Shown here: positions 46,287-59,146 of the stretch, one piece after another
Layout of the letters: the number at the start of each line of letters is the position of its first letter
Position numbering within the stretch: the first letter of the stretch is position 1
DNA from: Caenorhabditis elegans
Lineage: Eukaryota > Nematoda > Chromadorea > Rhabditida > Rhabditidae
Assembly: GCF_000002985.6 (NCBI RefSeq)
Contig: NC_003284.9
Location: 11,842,001 to 11,906,000 of the forward strand
DNA: 64,000 nt
Direction of reading: 5' to 3'
Program-made: the position numbers and the translations under genes
Notes under the pieces: model-generated
What the model was told of the DNA's origin: nothing
Databases searched by the model: none
Seen by the model: the letters and a program-made list of their open reading frames with translations, nothing else

Positions 46287-47860
46287 TGTACTATTTCTGT
46301 AACTACGTGAAGCTTCTTGTACCTACTAAAATATTGTTGGTATATTCAAAAAGAACTTAAAATTTACTACAAAGTTTCTGAAAGACATTTCAAAAAAAGT
46401 TACTTTGAAGAGATTTATGAATTTTCAAAGTTACGAAAATCCATCTATTTTTGCCTATAAATGGTAGTTTTCATTAAATAATAAAATACGCACTAAAAGG
46501 TAGGGCTGAAAATGTACTATTTCTGTAACTACGTGAAGCTTCTTGTACCTACTGAAATATTGTTGGTATATTCTAAAAGAGCTTGAAATTTACTACAAAG
46601 TTTCTGAAAGACATTTCAAAAAAAGTTACTTTGAAGAGATTTATGAATTTTCAAACTTACGAAAATTCGTCTATTTTTGCCTATAAATGGTAGTTTTCAT
46701 TAAATAATAAAATACGCATTATAAGGTAGGGCTGAAAATGTACTATTTCTGTAACTACGTGAAGCTTCTTGTACCTACTGAAATATTGTTGGTATATTCT
46801 AAAAGAGCTTAAAATTTACTACAAAGTTTCTAAAATACATTTCGAAAAAAGTTACTTTGAAGAGATTTATGAATTTTCAAAGTTTCGAAAATTCGTCTAT
46901 TTTTGCCTATAAATGGTAGTTTTCATTAAATAATAAAATACGCATTATAAGGTAGGGCTGAAAATGTACTATTTCTGTAACTACGTGAAGCTTCTTGTAC
47001 CTACTGAAATATTGTTGGTATATTCTAAAAGAGCTTAAAATTTACTACAAAGTTTCTGAAAGACATTTCAAAAAAAGTTACTTTGAAGAGATTTATGAAT
47101 TTTCAAACTTACGAAAATTCGTCTATTTTTGCCTATAAATGGTAGTTTTCATTAAATAATAAAATACGCACTAAAAGGTAGGGCTGAAAATGTACTATTT
47201 CTGTAACTACGTGAAGCTTCTTGTACCTACTGAAATATTGTTGGTATATTCTAAAAGAGCTTAAAATTTACTACAAAGTTTCTAAAATACATTTCGAAAA
47301 AAGTTACTTTGAAGAGATTTATGAATTTTCAAAGTTTCGAAAATTCGTCTATTTTTGCCTATAAATGGTAGTTTTCATTAAATAATAAAATACGCATTAT
47401 AAGGTAGGGCTGAAAATGTACTATTTCTGTAACTACGTGAAGCTTCTTGTACCTACTGAAATATTGTTGGTATATTCTAAAAGAGCTTAAAATTTACTAC
47501 AAAGTTTCTAAAATACATTTCGAAAAAAGTTACTTTGAAGAGATTTATGAATTTTCAAAGTTTCGAAAATTCGTCTATTTTTGCCTATAAATGGTAGTTT
47601 TCATTAAATAATAAAATACGCATTATAAGGTAGGGCTGAAAATGTACTATTTCTGTAACTACGTGAAGCTTCTTGTACCTACTGAAATATTGTTGGTATA
47701 TTCTAAAAGAGCTTAAAATTTACTACAAAGTTTCTAAAAGACATTTCGAAAAAAGTTATTTTGAAGAGATTTATGAATTTTCAAAGTTTCGAAAATTCGT
47801 CTATTTTTGCCTATAAATGGTAGTTTTCATTAAATAATAAAATACGCACTAAAAGGTAGG
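46287..47860. repeat. 226-bp tandem array, seven copies
   Basis: Copies begin at 46287, 46513, 46739, 46965, 47191, 47417 and 47643 with TGTACTATTTCTGTAACTAC, exactly 226 bp apart. They differ by a few substitutions (for example CACTAAAAGG against CATTATAAGG near the end of each unit). The last copy ends at the GGTAGG before 47861. No coding frame persists. The array abuts the 25-bp satellite with no spacer. Confidence 0.97.
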
Positions 47861-49258
47861 TGGTTATATTTGGGGTCTCTCGCGAGGCCACTGTTAGAGG
47901 AGAAAAGGTATGTTTTGCATTACCCGTACCTCCATAGCTAGTATCCATATTAATTCATATTTAATCCATCCATATTTACTTTTTCACAGCTTTACAAAAA
48001 TTCCAAAAAAAAAATGAAAATTCCAAAAAAAAATAAAACAAGTAAATGACTACTTACTGATTTTCAGTTAGAAATTAGAAATTTGTACAAAACCCACATT
48101 GAAGATTGAAAGATCAAAACGTTATTAACGTTTTCCGATGGGTGCGAAGCACACCAAGTCTGTAGAGGATGGGCCGAAGCGTCATCATTCTCGCGAGAGT
48201 TCTCTGGATCCAACTTTTGTGGAGAAACTTATTATTTTATATTTTTATAAGAACGCACTCATGTGATAGTAGCGGGCTCAACTCTCCCACACGATCAAAG
48301 TATTTCCAGAATGAAACATGTTGTTGTGATTGATCAAAAAACCCTGAAACATAATTCAATTTTTTGAAGAAAAGAAAATTTGTGTAAATTACATGCTTTA
48401 ATATTTCCAGTTAAGTATTGATGACATAACCCTTTTCATTCTCTGCGCGCCATACATACGACATTATTTCTAAACACCCTAGAAAATCATTTCATTTTAC
48501 GTAGTGGAAAATAAAAGATGGGCGCTGATTCATAGAGACATAAAAATTTAAAAAAAAAACGAATTTTTCCCGCACAATTTGCATTGTATCATTCTGTGCC
48601 CGGAGGCCAGAGTTGGTGGTGGAAAAATATGCAAATTATCTGTTTTACGAGTATGGGAATATATACGGTACCACAGTTTCGTAGAATTTTCATTCTTTTG
48701 GTTTTAGGAAAAACGAAAGTTCAGTTCCAAAAGAAAAAAAAAACATAACCTGGACAAGCATCGGAAAGCAAGTTGGGCAAGTGAGAGGAGGGTACTTGTG
48801 TATTATTTCCCCTCATTTTTAAAATTAATTAAATTTCCATGTATTTATCCATTTTAATAAAACGTGATGTCCATTTTCCATCTTTAGGTTTAGAAACGGT
48901 TATTTCCTAAGCCTAAAAATAAAAAAAACTCTACTCGTTTTTATTTTAAATATTATTTCAAAAAATGAAGGGAAATAATACGCAAGTACCGAGATGAGTG
49001 CAAAATGGAAATGAAGCGGTTTTAAGTAGATGGGTATTTGAACGGACTTAAACCATTAACAGCTACCTAATTTTGAAAGACGTTGAGTATTAATTCATAA
49101 AGAAGCAGATAATGTTTTTATTGAATGCAAAAATTAAATGAATATTGATAGAACTTTGATAGAGTGCCAGGATGTACAACAAATACTGGCAAAAAATTCA
49201 TGTAAAACTGAATATAGATATCATAGATTTTAACCATGTTCCAATTCTAACTGCTGTG
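47861..49258. other. non-coding intergenic stretch
   Basis: No gene is seen. A GC-richer block at about 48130-48260 contains TCGCGAGAG, also found in part near 47878 (CTCGCGAGG). The rest is AT-rich with long A runs. Confidence 0.4.
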
Positions 49259-50422
49259 TCAATTTCGCGATTGCCGAGGTGTTTTTCCTTTGCTTTGTCT
49301 GTCTACATTTCCGACTATCTGGTCAACAGATGGAAGTTCGACGTGTGAATCATGAATAATCTCGAGTTCCACCGTCTTTTCTGATGAAGTTATGTTATCA
49401 GAATTATCTGTGGACGTTTCCAGTAGTGGAGGTGATTGGCTCATATCTGGACTTGCTAATTGAGGCTGGCTACTGATCATTTTGAAGTAGTTGTACTAAA
49501 ATGAATGAAGTACAACTAAAGTTACTAAAGAATATGAACTTACCTCATCAACTTTTTTCTCGATTGATTTTATTATTTGTATCATGTTGTACTGGTAGTC
49601 GAAAACTGAAATTTAATTATTACTTTTGGTTTTCATAATAAACTTTAAATTTAAAAAAATAGTTTTGGAATTTGAATCCTAAAGAACAATCCACACTTTT
49701 ACTGTTGTGAACTTTTCTTATATGCTATATACACTTCAATTATTTTTTTGACTCACGATACTCGCGTGTTTCCATAATTCGTGTGAGGTGTCCAAGCTGT
49801 TCGTATGTCCAACAATCATGAAGTTCGTTGTTATGAATAATACATCTAGTCATATCATCTGAAGGTACGTGACTAATAGTAAAATAAAAGCAAAGCTTCT
49901 CCGTTTTTCAGAGGGATTCCCTCTAAATACACTAGCAATAGTCCTACAAAACCGAATCTTGTAATGAAATACTCAGAAAATGATCAGATTTAAAAAAAAT
50001 TCAAATGCTCATCTTATGTTTAGTTGACGTCGAAAATAGGTAAAAAACATGGAACCTTGTATCTGCAAATAAGGTAGTTCAAAAAAAATTGTAGAATTTT
50101 CCAAGGATATTTGATTATATTATCCCTAAAAAAGTAGTTTTACACAATTTTTTCCATTTACTACTTTACCTTACAGTTAGAGAATCACCTGTGAACATAA
50201 GTCCTTGTTTTGGACACGAAAATGATTCACAAAAAATTTGTTAAGGAGTTAACAATGAAAATTACACCAACGAACTGCATTAAATCTACTCGACACAAAA
50301 TAAATCTTACCAATTTCAATATCTCCCATCATGTAGAGATCAAGGCAGTCTGATCCAGACGCAACTCGAAGCCCATACGCTGCTGCACAGATTGCCTTGT
50401 TACCGCCGCGACACATGGCCAT
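49259..50422 (-). CDS. unrecognised protein, paralogue of the gene at 42.3-43.7 kb
   Basis: Exons 50422-50311, 49858-49757, 49605-49544 and 49495-49259 join in phase (1, 1, 0) to give 170 residues. An acceptor (GTTTCTAG) ends at 50433 and the frame is open between it and the ATG, so an upstream exon is possible. The N-terminal 90 residues align with the gene at 42340-43677 (LYMMGDIEI, HNNELHDCWTYEQLGHL), including the position and phase of the first intron. The C-terminal exon is different: acidic, Ser/Thr/Pro-rich, ending KGKTPRQSRN, and probably disordered. No known domain is recognised. A nuclear role is possible from composition only. Confidence 0.65.
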
Positions 50423-50439
50423 GATTAAAACCCTAGAAA

Positions 50440-53400
50440 CAAATTTAGAAATGCAATATATTTGCGCAAAAAAAAAGAAAAACTCTGGCGAATTTCATTG
50501 TTCATGAACCATGTACTTTATGACACATTACGAAAGAATACACCTCAATGGTGCTCGATGTGTACAGGTATATGATCGATTAAAAGTATACCCGAAGGAA
50601 AGTCAAAAACGGAAAAACGCTAACAACCGAAAGACAATAGAAGAAAATCAAAGTGAGCAAAAGGGGCGTTTGGGAAATTGTGAAAAAAGGACGATTATGT
50701 ACAGTGTCCCACCGCATATCATCAAATAATGTCCTTAAAAATGTTATGATTCACAGAATTGTTTAAATGAGAATTGATAGTGTTATTCAATTGTTTGAAA
50801 CAGTTTCAACAGGTTTATACGAAAAGAGGAGCATATAAAAGCTGATTATGATTAATTACCGTGTAAATTACATAAAATTTCAGTAATTCTTGCCTGTTTC
50901 GTGTAGATTTGCACTCCAAGCTTTTTGTTTTCAAAATTAATTTAGCTTCTATTTATTTACTTGAATTTTTTTTAAACGGATAAAATTAAATCAAAAAAAC
51001 TTTTTTTTAATAAAAGATGGTTTATTTAGAAAATGTTTCAAGATAATCACAATGGAACACTACAATTCCAACGTCAGTCTCGCTATATTTAATTGTTGCA
51101 GAGGGTAATTGTAATTATTGAGTTTTAAATATTTCCAATCAAACTGTCTATATATTTTAATTTTTTTTACTTTTTTTTAAAAGAACTGTTGAAAAATAAG
51201 TTAACTAAATGAAACAAATTATTTGAGTGAAAAAGTGCCGAAAAAACCCGAAAAAACAATTCAATGTTTATTCCATGTGGAAGCGTCCTTGACTTATGTC
51301 CTTGGAAGCTGTGCTGAATATTCAAAAATCAACGTTTCATATACGGTAGATTTTTAAGAGTATGGTCTTCAGAATATAAAAAAAAACTTCATCCAGGAGA
51401 TGATTTATGGAACTTACAGGGGTTCTGTTTTTTAAACAGCTCTCTCTTTTTGATACACATTTTTCCAACTTTAATCCACAGGAAATTGTTGTTCTGAAAC
51501 TGTTTCAGTTTCTAGGCTTACAGAATAGCATACATTACTAATCTCGTAGAAACAATGTTAACCTCAATTGAATCAAAAATAATCAAGACTTTTTGGAAGA
51601 AAAACATAAGTACTTAATATAATTACATTGTTCGACGGAGGTATAAACAGCTAATTATATTAAGACTTTAATGAGCCGAACTTTAATTTTTAAGCAAACA
51701 AAGAAAGGTAGCTCTGCAACTGAAAAAATAACAAAGTTTTTTATGGTTTTTTCGCATTGTTCACCGATAATAAAACTATTGCAATTCATTAATAAATCAA
51801 ACATTTTTGATGTTGACGTAATAATTCGCTAAGAATTATTCATAAATTACACAATGTCAAAGTATTTTGTTTACTGTTAACATATAGTTAACAATAAATT
51901 ATATTGTTTGAAATGTGTATTTTCTGTGAGTTATTTCTAATTGCGAATTTATGTTCAGATTTTTATAATTTTTTTTTTAATTTTCAGTTTTGTACCGTTT
52001 GATCTTTGCAACGATTGGAATTTTATTTTTTCAGATTTTCAGATTTTGAAGAAAAAAATATCAGTTTTTGGTTATCTTATGGCATGTTTTTTAAAAATTG
52101 TTCTGACAATTAAACAACCCGCGCAGTGGATTAATGGTTAAGATGAAAAACATAGAGAATATCTTCTACGTTCACAAGAGTTCCGGAAAAAGCAGAAGCG
52201 TATTCACTGTTGGACTACTATTTTGACAGGTTTTTTATATAACACTAACTTATTAATTAATTACTTATTCAAATTCAACTATATTTTTGTTCACACATCT
52301 TTTTATTTACTTTTTTTTATCTTCCGGTGTAACTCTTTTTTGTGACAAATAAACAATATTATTATTATCACATTGCGTCATCTGATGAATACTCAATATA
52401 TTTTGACATTGACCCAACGCTTTTCTATCCAGCCGAACTTATTTATATCCATGACATTGGTGTTTGCCGTATCTACCTTCAAAATCCGTTCACCATTGTC
52501 GTTCAAACTATTTTTGTGCAAGGTTTAACCATGCTTACCCAATAATTTATTTCTTTTCAAAGTGTTCAGTATCTTGTCCAATGATTGACCTTTCTTTTTG
52601 AGACTTCAGATTTATTTCTATGAGGTAATTCAAAATGCAAAAATTATTAAATTCAATTTACTTTATTATTATACTGATCATATCGAAAAGTTTACAGGAA
52701 TGGATTGGAAGTTGTGAGATGACATAAGAATTTATAAACGGTACTGTTAAAATGTATGACAGCTAGCGATTATTGAAACTGTAAACCGTTATGTATAATG
52801 GTAAATAATGAATAAAAATACATGAACGTATTAAATGATTATCATGGAGAATAAAACTGAGAAATGACAAAAAATGACAGAAAATATGACAGAGCTTCAG
52901 AACAAAGATATATGACAACCCAAAAAATAACAGACATATATGTAACTTAACATGGGTGGGATTTATATTTTAATACAGTAAACTATATATTCAATAAGCC
53001 GAGACTCAAAGAGCATTTGCACAACTACTGTTTGATCAATCGTAATTGAAAAAGGAGAGATATCAAATTTGAAAAAAAACTCAAGATGCCGAAAAAACGC
53101 TACATGGCCTGAACTCCAAGGACCAAATTCAAATGATTTAACACGGAATTTTTGAACCCCAAATTCCTAAATTGTCCCCCTCCTTTTTTTTCAAATAAAG
53201 GTAGGTTTTGCTATCAGAAATAAAAACTTTCCTACATTTAAGTAGAGTTCAAAAATGTGAGTTTTCATTTCTGTGAGTTATGCCGATTTATGTTAAGTAA
53301 TGTTAAGTTAAGTAATACTAGTTTGAAATGAAATGTGATGAGCACAATACAACAAAATTTGAGAAAAATTAATTTCTTCATCATAACTTTTCTGTATTCT

Positions 53401-53584
53401 AGCAAATTTTCTTGTATTTCTTGTTAGTAAAACAAAAATCCCACAAGTGATAAACCACATTTAAGAATTTGACTTAATACCTTTCACACTTTTTAATTTG
53501 AAAATTAATTCTAACTTTGGGGATACAATACACAAAAATAAATATAAATATTTTGAATGAGTTTTTTCCAGAAATCGAATAATC
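50440..53584. other. gene-poor stretch with an MSP-like coding relic
   Basis: Most of this is AT-rich and empty. At 52342-52545 (plus) an open frame contains IDPTLFYPAELIYIHDIGVC followed by RIYLQNPFTIVVQTIF, then stops. That resembles part of a major sperm protein-type domain (the FPA...RIxLxNP strands). There is no start, no splice partner and the second half of the domain is missing, so it is at best a gene relic. Near 53280-53320 the phrase GTTAAGTAAT repeats three times. Confidence 0.35.
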
Positions 53585-56500
53585 TCACTGTTTGTTTTCT
53601 GTTTTCTCAATCTTCTGAATTTTCGACTTTGGTTCATCGTACTCGTCGCAATCGGAAGGCCTTTTAATGGCCGCATCTTCACGTTGTTTTTTCTGGTGTT
53701 CTCCTATTCTTCTTCGTTTCTCAAGAAGGTGACTTGCAACTTTGTTTGAGCCCTGTGTAAGAATAATAAATTTTGTACGGTTTCAAAAAGCAAAACCAAC
53801 CATCATCACTTTGACATATATTTTCTCGCCAATAACTTTTCTGAGTTCCTTGATTTCAGCGCGCATCTTTGGTTTCCCTGTGCCAAGACTCTCAATGGCG
53901 TTCTCCTTAATTTGTATCCTTTATTGAATATTTTTACTTCAATCAACATACCCAGCCAGAAATTGTGTATTCTTTTCCAAGTAATCTCTCAAAAACAACA
54001 GCAAGTTGAAATGCTTTTTCGTAGTATGGCAATTTGGGAAGAACTTTTTCTCGGACGGTAATAGCATCTTCCATGAATGCGACGTATTTTGCTGCTGGCC
54101 GATAGAGATCCATGAAAAGCCATAAGAGCTTCATAATTTTTGGAACTATTAATGCTCTGAAAATGTGTTTTTTAAAAGTGTTAGCAGAGTGAAACCAGGT
54201 TTGTAAAGCATAAGATTGAATGCATTTTCTACTCCCTTTAATCGTATAAATGAAAAATAAATAATTTTTATTTTTTTAGGCTAGGTGAGAAAGGTTGATT
54301 GTAATATATTGCTACTGATTACTTGTTAGGAAATAGATTATAAAACAAATATTTTTTAATATGGTTTCATAACTTTTTTGTATAATCTTCACAATATTTA
54401 TAACCAACTTACTTATATTCATCACAATTTTTGGTTCCTATGTGAACCATCGTACACGTGTCATCCCCGCGTTCGCTTAACTTGACAACTGCGCAATGTG
54501 GATTAACAACCAATGTGCAGTAAGTTTCTGCACGGAAAGATACAGGAAAGAGCAAGTATTTTTTCTTGTAGATATCCGTCGGTCGATTTGTGCGAACGAG
54601 TAAATTGAAGTTGTCTTTCAACTGAAATTATGAATATTCATTCTGACGAAAAAATAGACGAAAAAAAAAAGACGAAAAAATCTTACTTTCTGAAAATCGT
54701 CGCGAATTACTCCGTGAGAATGGATTTCGCATGTGTTCAGTGAAAACACAAATACGTCCGATCTTTTGGATGTTCTACAAAAATCAATTAAAAATAAATG
54801 TAAATTGGATAAAGAAACATACGCTGTGCAATACTGTTCCCCGACAACGTGAGCCAACAAATAACTCAAAGCTCCATTGCTCAGAGAAATGACGTTCTCT
54901 TCTTCTCTGTCAAGATCTCTGTTGATTGTCTGGATATCTTCCATGAGAACTGTAAAATTGCAATGGAAGCGAAACGGCAAAAATGTTTCTATTCGGATAT
55001 CATGAAATCAATTAAGTTTTTTTAAAACTTGGCTAATAATTTGAACTAAATAACTGTGTTCAATTTTTTCTGGGAAAAAAGCCATTGAGTTAGCTTTGAT
55101 ACTTTTGAACAACATTTATATTACTCAATCAAACTAGATGTTTATCACAGAGCAATACAAAAAGAAATTCAAAACCTATTTAAGAATATGTTTTTATCAT
55201 TTCAACAACGAATGCATTTTATAAATCTTACTGTTAGATGCATATTTTTCATAATATTTAACATTATTAACTTTAATTTATCACCACAAAAACTTAATTT
55301 CAGAAGATAATAATTTTCAGTTTGAAAAAAAAACTCACTATCTCCTTCAAAAGCTTCTATTTGATTGTTTTCACTTTTGAGACTGAAGTTCAGCATTTTG
55401 ATTGCACCAACCGCTAGCAGTATGTTTGGATTCTGTATTAAAAATTGAGTAGCAAACGTAAAATTTCTACAATAGATTTTAAAAAAGTCGAATTTCATAA
55501 TGAAGCCAATCAAAAAAGTTTTGGCGGTTTGAAAATTTGCGACAAAAGTTATTCATTAAATTGGCACACCTAGCTATGTTTTTTGAGTTGGTTCACGGGA
55601 ATTGTTTCATTCGATGGAAGCTCAAGTTTGCCACAATATTGTACACATGGGAAATAATTTAAAAAATCAACATTTCTCCGGCGCTGTGGCACGGACAACT
55701 GTGTAAAGATAAAATTTTGCAGCTAAATGTAGCATTTTTTTCAAAACATTGAACCACCATTATTTTTTTTCAAGAAATGTTCGAGAAGACTTATCATATA
55801 AATCGTCTCTCATCGGCATTTTGAAATCCATTGAAGCATTTTTAGTTTTTGTTGAATACTTTTTTTTTAATTATTAACTGTTCCAGTTCAACCTTTCGGA
55901 CGTTGTGAAACACATATATTCCTGTTTGACAAAGTTGAAGAATAAATAAAGTAATCCACAAAGAAACAGAATCGACTATACTCACTGGCTCTCAATGTGT
56001 GTGGAATATAAATCTTAAATACTTACAGTTTCTGTTTTCCTCAGGGTTTCATACAGTTTTAGTCGATGTTCAGTGTGACCCAGTTGTTTCATCGTATCAA
56101 CTTCTATGCTTGTATACCGCTCGCCTGGTTGCAATGGCATCCTGAAAGTTCCCGGAGACGTTTCAAATCAATCAATAGGTGTTTTGGGTAAATGAGTACA
56201 GCCCAGAGAAAGCAAAGAGGTATGGTGGACCCAATTGCCAGGGAGAATATGACACACATTGAGCCGGGGTAGTTGTCTCGGCAGCCGGTCTCTCAACATA
56301 CCGTACTCTCTCGCATACTGTATCGTTTGGCTACACATTACGTCTTCTACATGCCAAATGCCCGCCTATCACAAAAACTATACGATGGGATGGATTTTTG
56401 AAGGTATGATACAAGCTTGGTTTTTAAAAACTCAACTTCTCCTAGTTTAAAATTGTAAATTTTCGATTGGACTGAGATGGAAGAACGGAAATTGGAGTTT

Positions 56501-57524
56501 TCTAGGCCGCGTTCTTCCACATGCTTTTGGCGCGTGGTTCAAATGTTTAAATCAACCTTTTTGGTGTTTCGGTTCATCTACGGTTTTTTAAACCGATGTC
56601 AAAGATATTTGGACTTTTCGTGACAGAAGAAGATATCATGCTTACTACTACACAGTTATTATCAACTTTTAATTAGTTGTAACACTATTTTCGAAACAGT
56701 AAAGTCATACTTTTCAAAGATTTTGCTACTGGCATTTCACAATGGTTATTCTGTGTTTTTGAATTTCAAATTTGGTTTGGAAATTGTGTATCTAATGGCA
56801 ATTCATGAATTTTCATATTTATTGGCATGCGTTGTTATAATGCCGATTTTCTAAACGTTAAATACATTTTGTGATTTTGAATTTGAAATTCTTGAAGTCA
56901 AAGAAAAATTTAACTTCATAAGTAATGCCTTTTGTAGTTTCGCTTTTTGAAATTTTCTATATCACATGAATGCCAATTTTATCGGGATAAATCAACTTTG
57001 AACATTGTTGCAATTTAGTTATTCGTGTTATTATTACAGTTTGAACTACATTTCGTATAATAATAAATCTATAGTTCTCTGAATGTTTCAATCTTTTTTA
57101 TTAATAATTTTGCATTTTCGTTCACAGCTCTGTTAGTTTTATGTCCCTTCTCTCAGGACGGCCAATGCCGTCTTGGTTCTGCGTCTCGTTCATGCGAATG
57201 TCTCTCACACTGTGAGTGTGCGCCGAAGGGGATCGATCGTGTGGGAGGGAAGCAAGACTCATTGCTCAGGGACATTTATCGCCTGAAGAGGGGAAACCGA
57301 ACGAGAAAACGAGCTATGAAGGAGAATGGGCAAGGAGACCGGACGGTCCATAGGAACGAACACTCGCGCAGGGACACCTTCTGCTTGGAGAGATGTGCCT
57401 TTTGCTATTAACGCGTGATTAACCTTTTTTCTTTTCTTTATTGACTCTTTCTTTGTCAAAACTAACCAATGGCAATTGCTAAATTTAGAAAATCAACTTA
57501 CTGTGAGACTGGAGACGAAAGCAT
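53585..57524 (-). CDS. Ulp/SENP-like SUMO-protease-fold protein, probably inactive
   Basis: Nine exons (57524-57502, 56141-56027, 55432-55339, 54949-54823, 54774-54687, 54621-54413, 54156-53952, 53905-53801, 53752-53585) join in phase to 377 residues. A TGTTTTCAG acceptor lies two bases before the ATG. Residues about 105-190 match the Ulp1 cysteine-protease layout: ISLSNGALSYLL (the WLND.VINFYL helix), DVFVFSL (the FNTFF strand), then TDIYKKKYLLFPVSF (DIF.KD.I.VPI). Where the family has HW.L the sequence is TYCTLVVN, so the catalytic histidine is Tyr183 and the next residue Cys. No YDSL aspartate follows. After it come a helical region and a basic, charged tail with likely nuclear signals (KRRR). 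Exon 8 uses a weak acceptor. It could bind SUMO or an unknown partner; function is inferred. Confidence 0.6.
57136..57420. other. GC-rich block in intron 1 of the Ulp-like gene
   Basis: This part of the 1.36-kb first intron is much richer in GC than the flanks. It includes a hairpin GACGGCCAATGCCGTC and another CACACTGTGAGTGTG. TGTCCCT near 57140 recurs inverted (AGGGACA) near 57268 and 57373. It has no coding frame with splice support. It may be a non-autonomous transposon fragment. Confidence 0.4.
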
Positions 57525-58709
57525 AACTGAAAACAATCTGTAAAAAATTCACTATAAAAGTTAAACTAAACGAATTCCAAAAAAAAAAACCAAGAATGAT
57601 TTAGTTTTGATGATATACCCGATTTTACGTTAGCAACACATTTCTGTTGCCTAGTGCTTTGTGTTGCCAAGTGCTTTGGGTTGCCAAGCTGATTGTGCAT
57701 TTTCGAAAAGATTTCCCACGGGAACACAAAAATTATACACTGATTTTTTAGTGGTCTCAATTTTTTTCACGAAATTCTATAAACTTCCAGTAACTATTCC
57801 GTTGAAAAAATAACAAGCTCAGTAAGTTACTGAAAAATGAAAAAAATTAACAATTGCCGGCTAAAAGACAAGCGAACAAAAAATCTGAAAAATTTCTTTT
57901 TGTTTGCGGTGAACTTTTTATCACAAACTAAAATGAAAATTATACTTTTTTTATAATTCAATTAAAAAATCTTCACTCAGATATTCGTGTTGTTATGTTT
58001 TTTCGTTATGAATGCCAGAACTACAAACATTGGATTTTAAAAAAATCCATCCTTGATTCGAAATTTTAAAGCAATGCTGACATTGCACTTAAATAGTGAA
58101 CGTTTAATTAAAAAAAAAATGCTTTTCTAGGCTTTCTAATGTTTTATTTCAGATATCCTTGATGTTTGAATTTCACAAATATTCATAATTGGGTTCCTGA
58201 ATGGTGTGATGTCGTCGCCATTGTTGCCATGAGAGGGTTCATGTGTACAGCAAACTGCAAGCAAATCCAACTGCAAGCAAATCCACGTGCCTGTCTGTCA
58301 GCTAATTCAGAACCAAAGTTCAAAGTTTCCACTTTTTAGATAGAAGGAGCTACAATTCTAAAAAACTGAAGTATGTTGTACAAATTTAAATTTATAATCA
58401 TTGATATTGTGTTCACAACTTAATCGAAATCCACCAAACCTATCATATCAATGATTAGCGTTAAAAAATATGCCATTGTATAAAATAAAGTGGCGTTGTG
58501 AACCTAGAACCAATCAAAAACTTACTTCTGCTATTCAGATTGACTGGCACTCCAAATGCAACTATTGAAATTAATTCGCTTATGCTAAAATCGCATTTTC
58601 TCATTTTTCTACATTTTCTAATAGTAAAACTAGTTGATTTTTGCATTAAAAATAAGCTCCTGATGTCGCCTTGTACTTCGTTGCAAATATGTATGTGTTC
58701 ATCATGTTA
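57525..58709. other. non-coding stretch
   Basis: AT-rich. GTTGCCTAGTGCTTTGTGTT and GTTGCCAAGTGCTTTGGGTT are a short tandem duplication at about 57646-57684. CTGCAAGCAAATCCA is duplicated near 58253-58281. No gene is supported. Confidence 0.4.
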
Positions 58710-58877
58710 CTAATTACCCATTGAGTTTTTTGTCCAATCTAACGGATTGGAAACTTTACCAATTCCATCAAAGTATTCAAAAATATAGTTCTCAACGATT
58801 TTAGTGAAACCGGTATTTGCTACAGCATATTCAGTTGGTGGAAAGATTGTAGTATATAATCCTTGTTTGAAAGCCAT
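58710..58877 (-). CDS. possible small protein downstream of the chemoreceptor
   Basis: A TTTTCAG acceptor at about 58889 is followed by an open frame that begins MAFKQGLYTTIFPPTEYAVA and runs 55 codons to a TAG; a donor (GTAATT) just before the stop could instead join it to unseen exons. The composition is protein-like. It lies about 260 bp after the stop of the chemoreceptor on the same strand, with AATAAA in between, which is the spacing of a nematode operon with SL2 trans-splicing. I do not recognise it. Confidence 0.35.
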   Translation of the reverse strand: MAFKQGLYTTIFPPTEYAVANTGFTKIVENYIFEYFDGIGKVSNPLDWTKNSMGN

Positions 58878-59146
58878 TAAATTTGCTGAAAATTTTTTAA
58901 AAACTTTGTTTCTGATATGAAAGTTAAATTTCCAACATTAACACTAGACAAACACAAAAAAATGTAGCAAGTACGCTCTGGTGTTAAAAAAGTTTAAAAC
59001 ATAGCAAGAAACATTATGATGTTTTGTATGATATAAATATTATTCATTTATTTATTTGGTTGTACAACAAAATAATTGAACTTCTCTTTTACCAAGAGTT
59101 TTAATTAAGTTAAATATTTCAAATTATAATTATGATTCAATAAACA

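Noticed and set aside
44334-46310. Three overlapping plus-strand open frames of 400-650 codons over the 25-bp satellite
   Set aside because: The unit has no stop in any plus-strand frame and its length is one more than a multiple of three, so all frames are open and encode the same hydrophobic repeat. There are no splice or start features.
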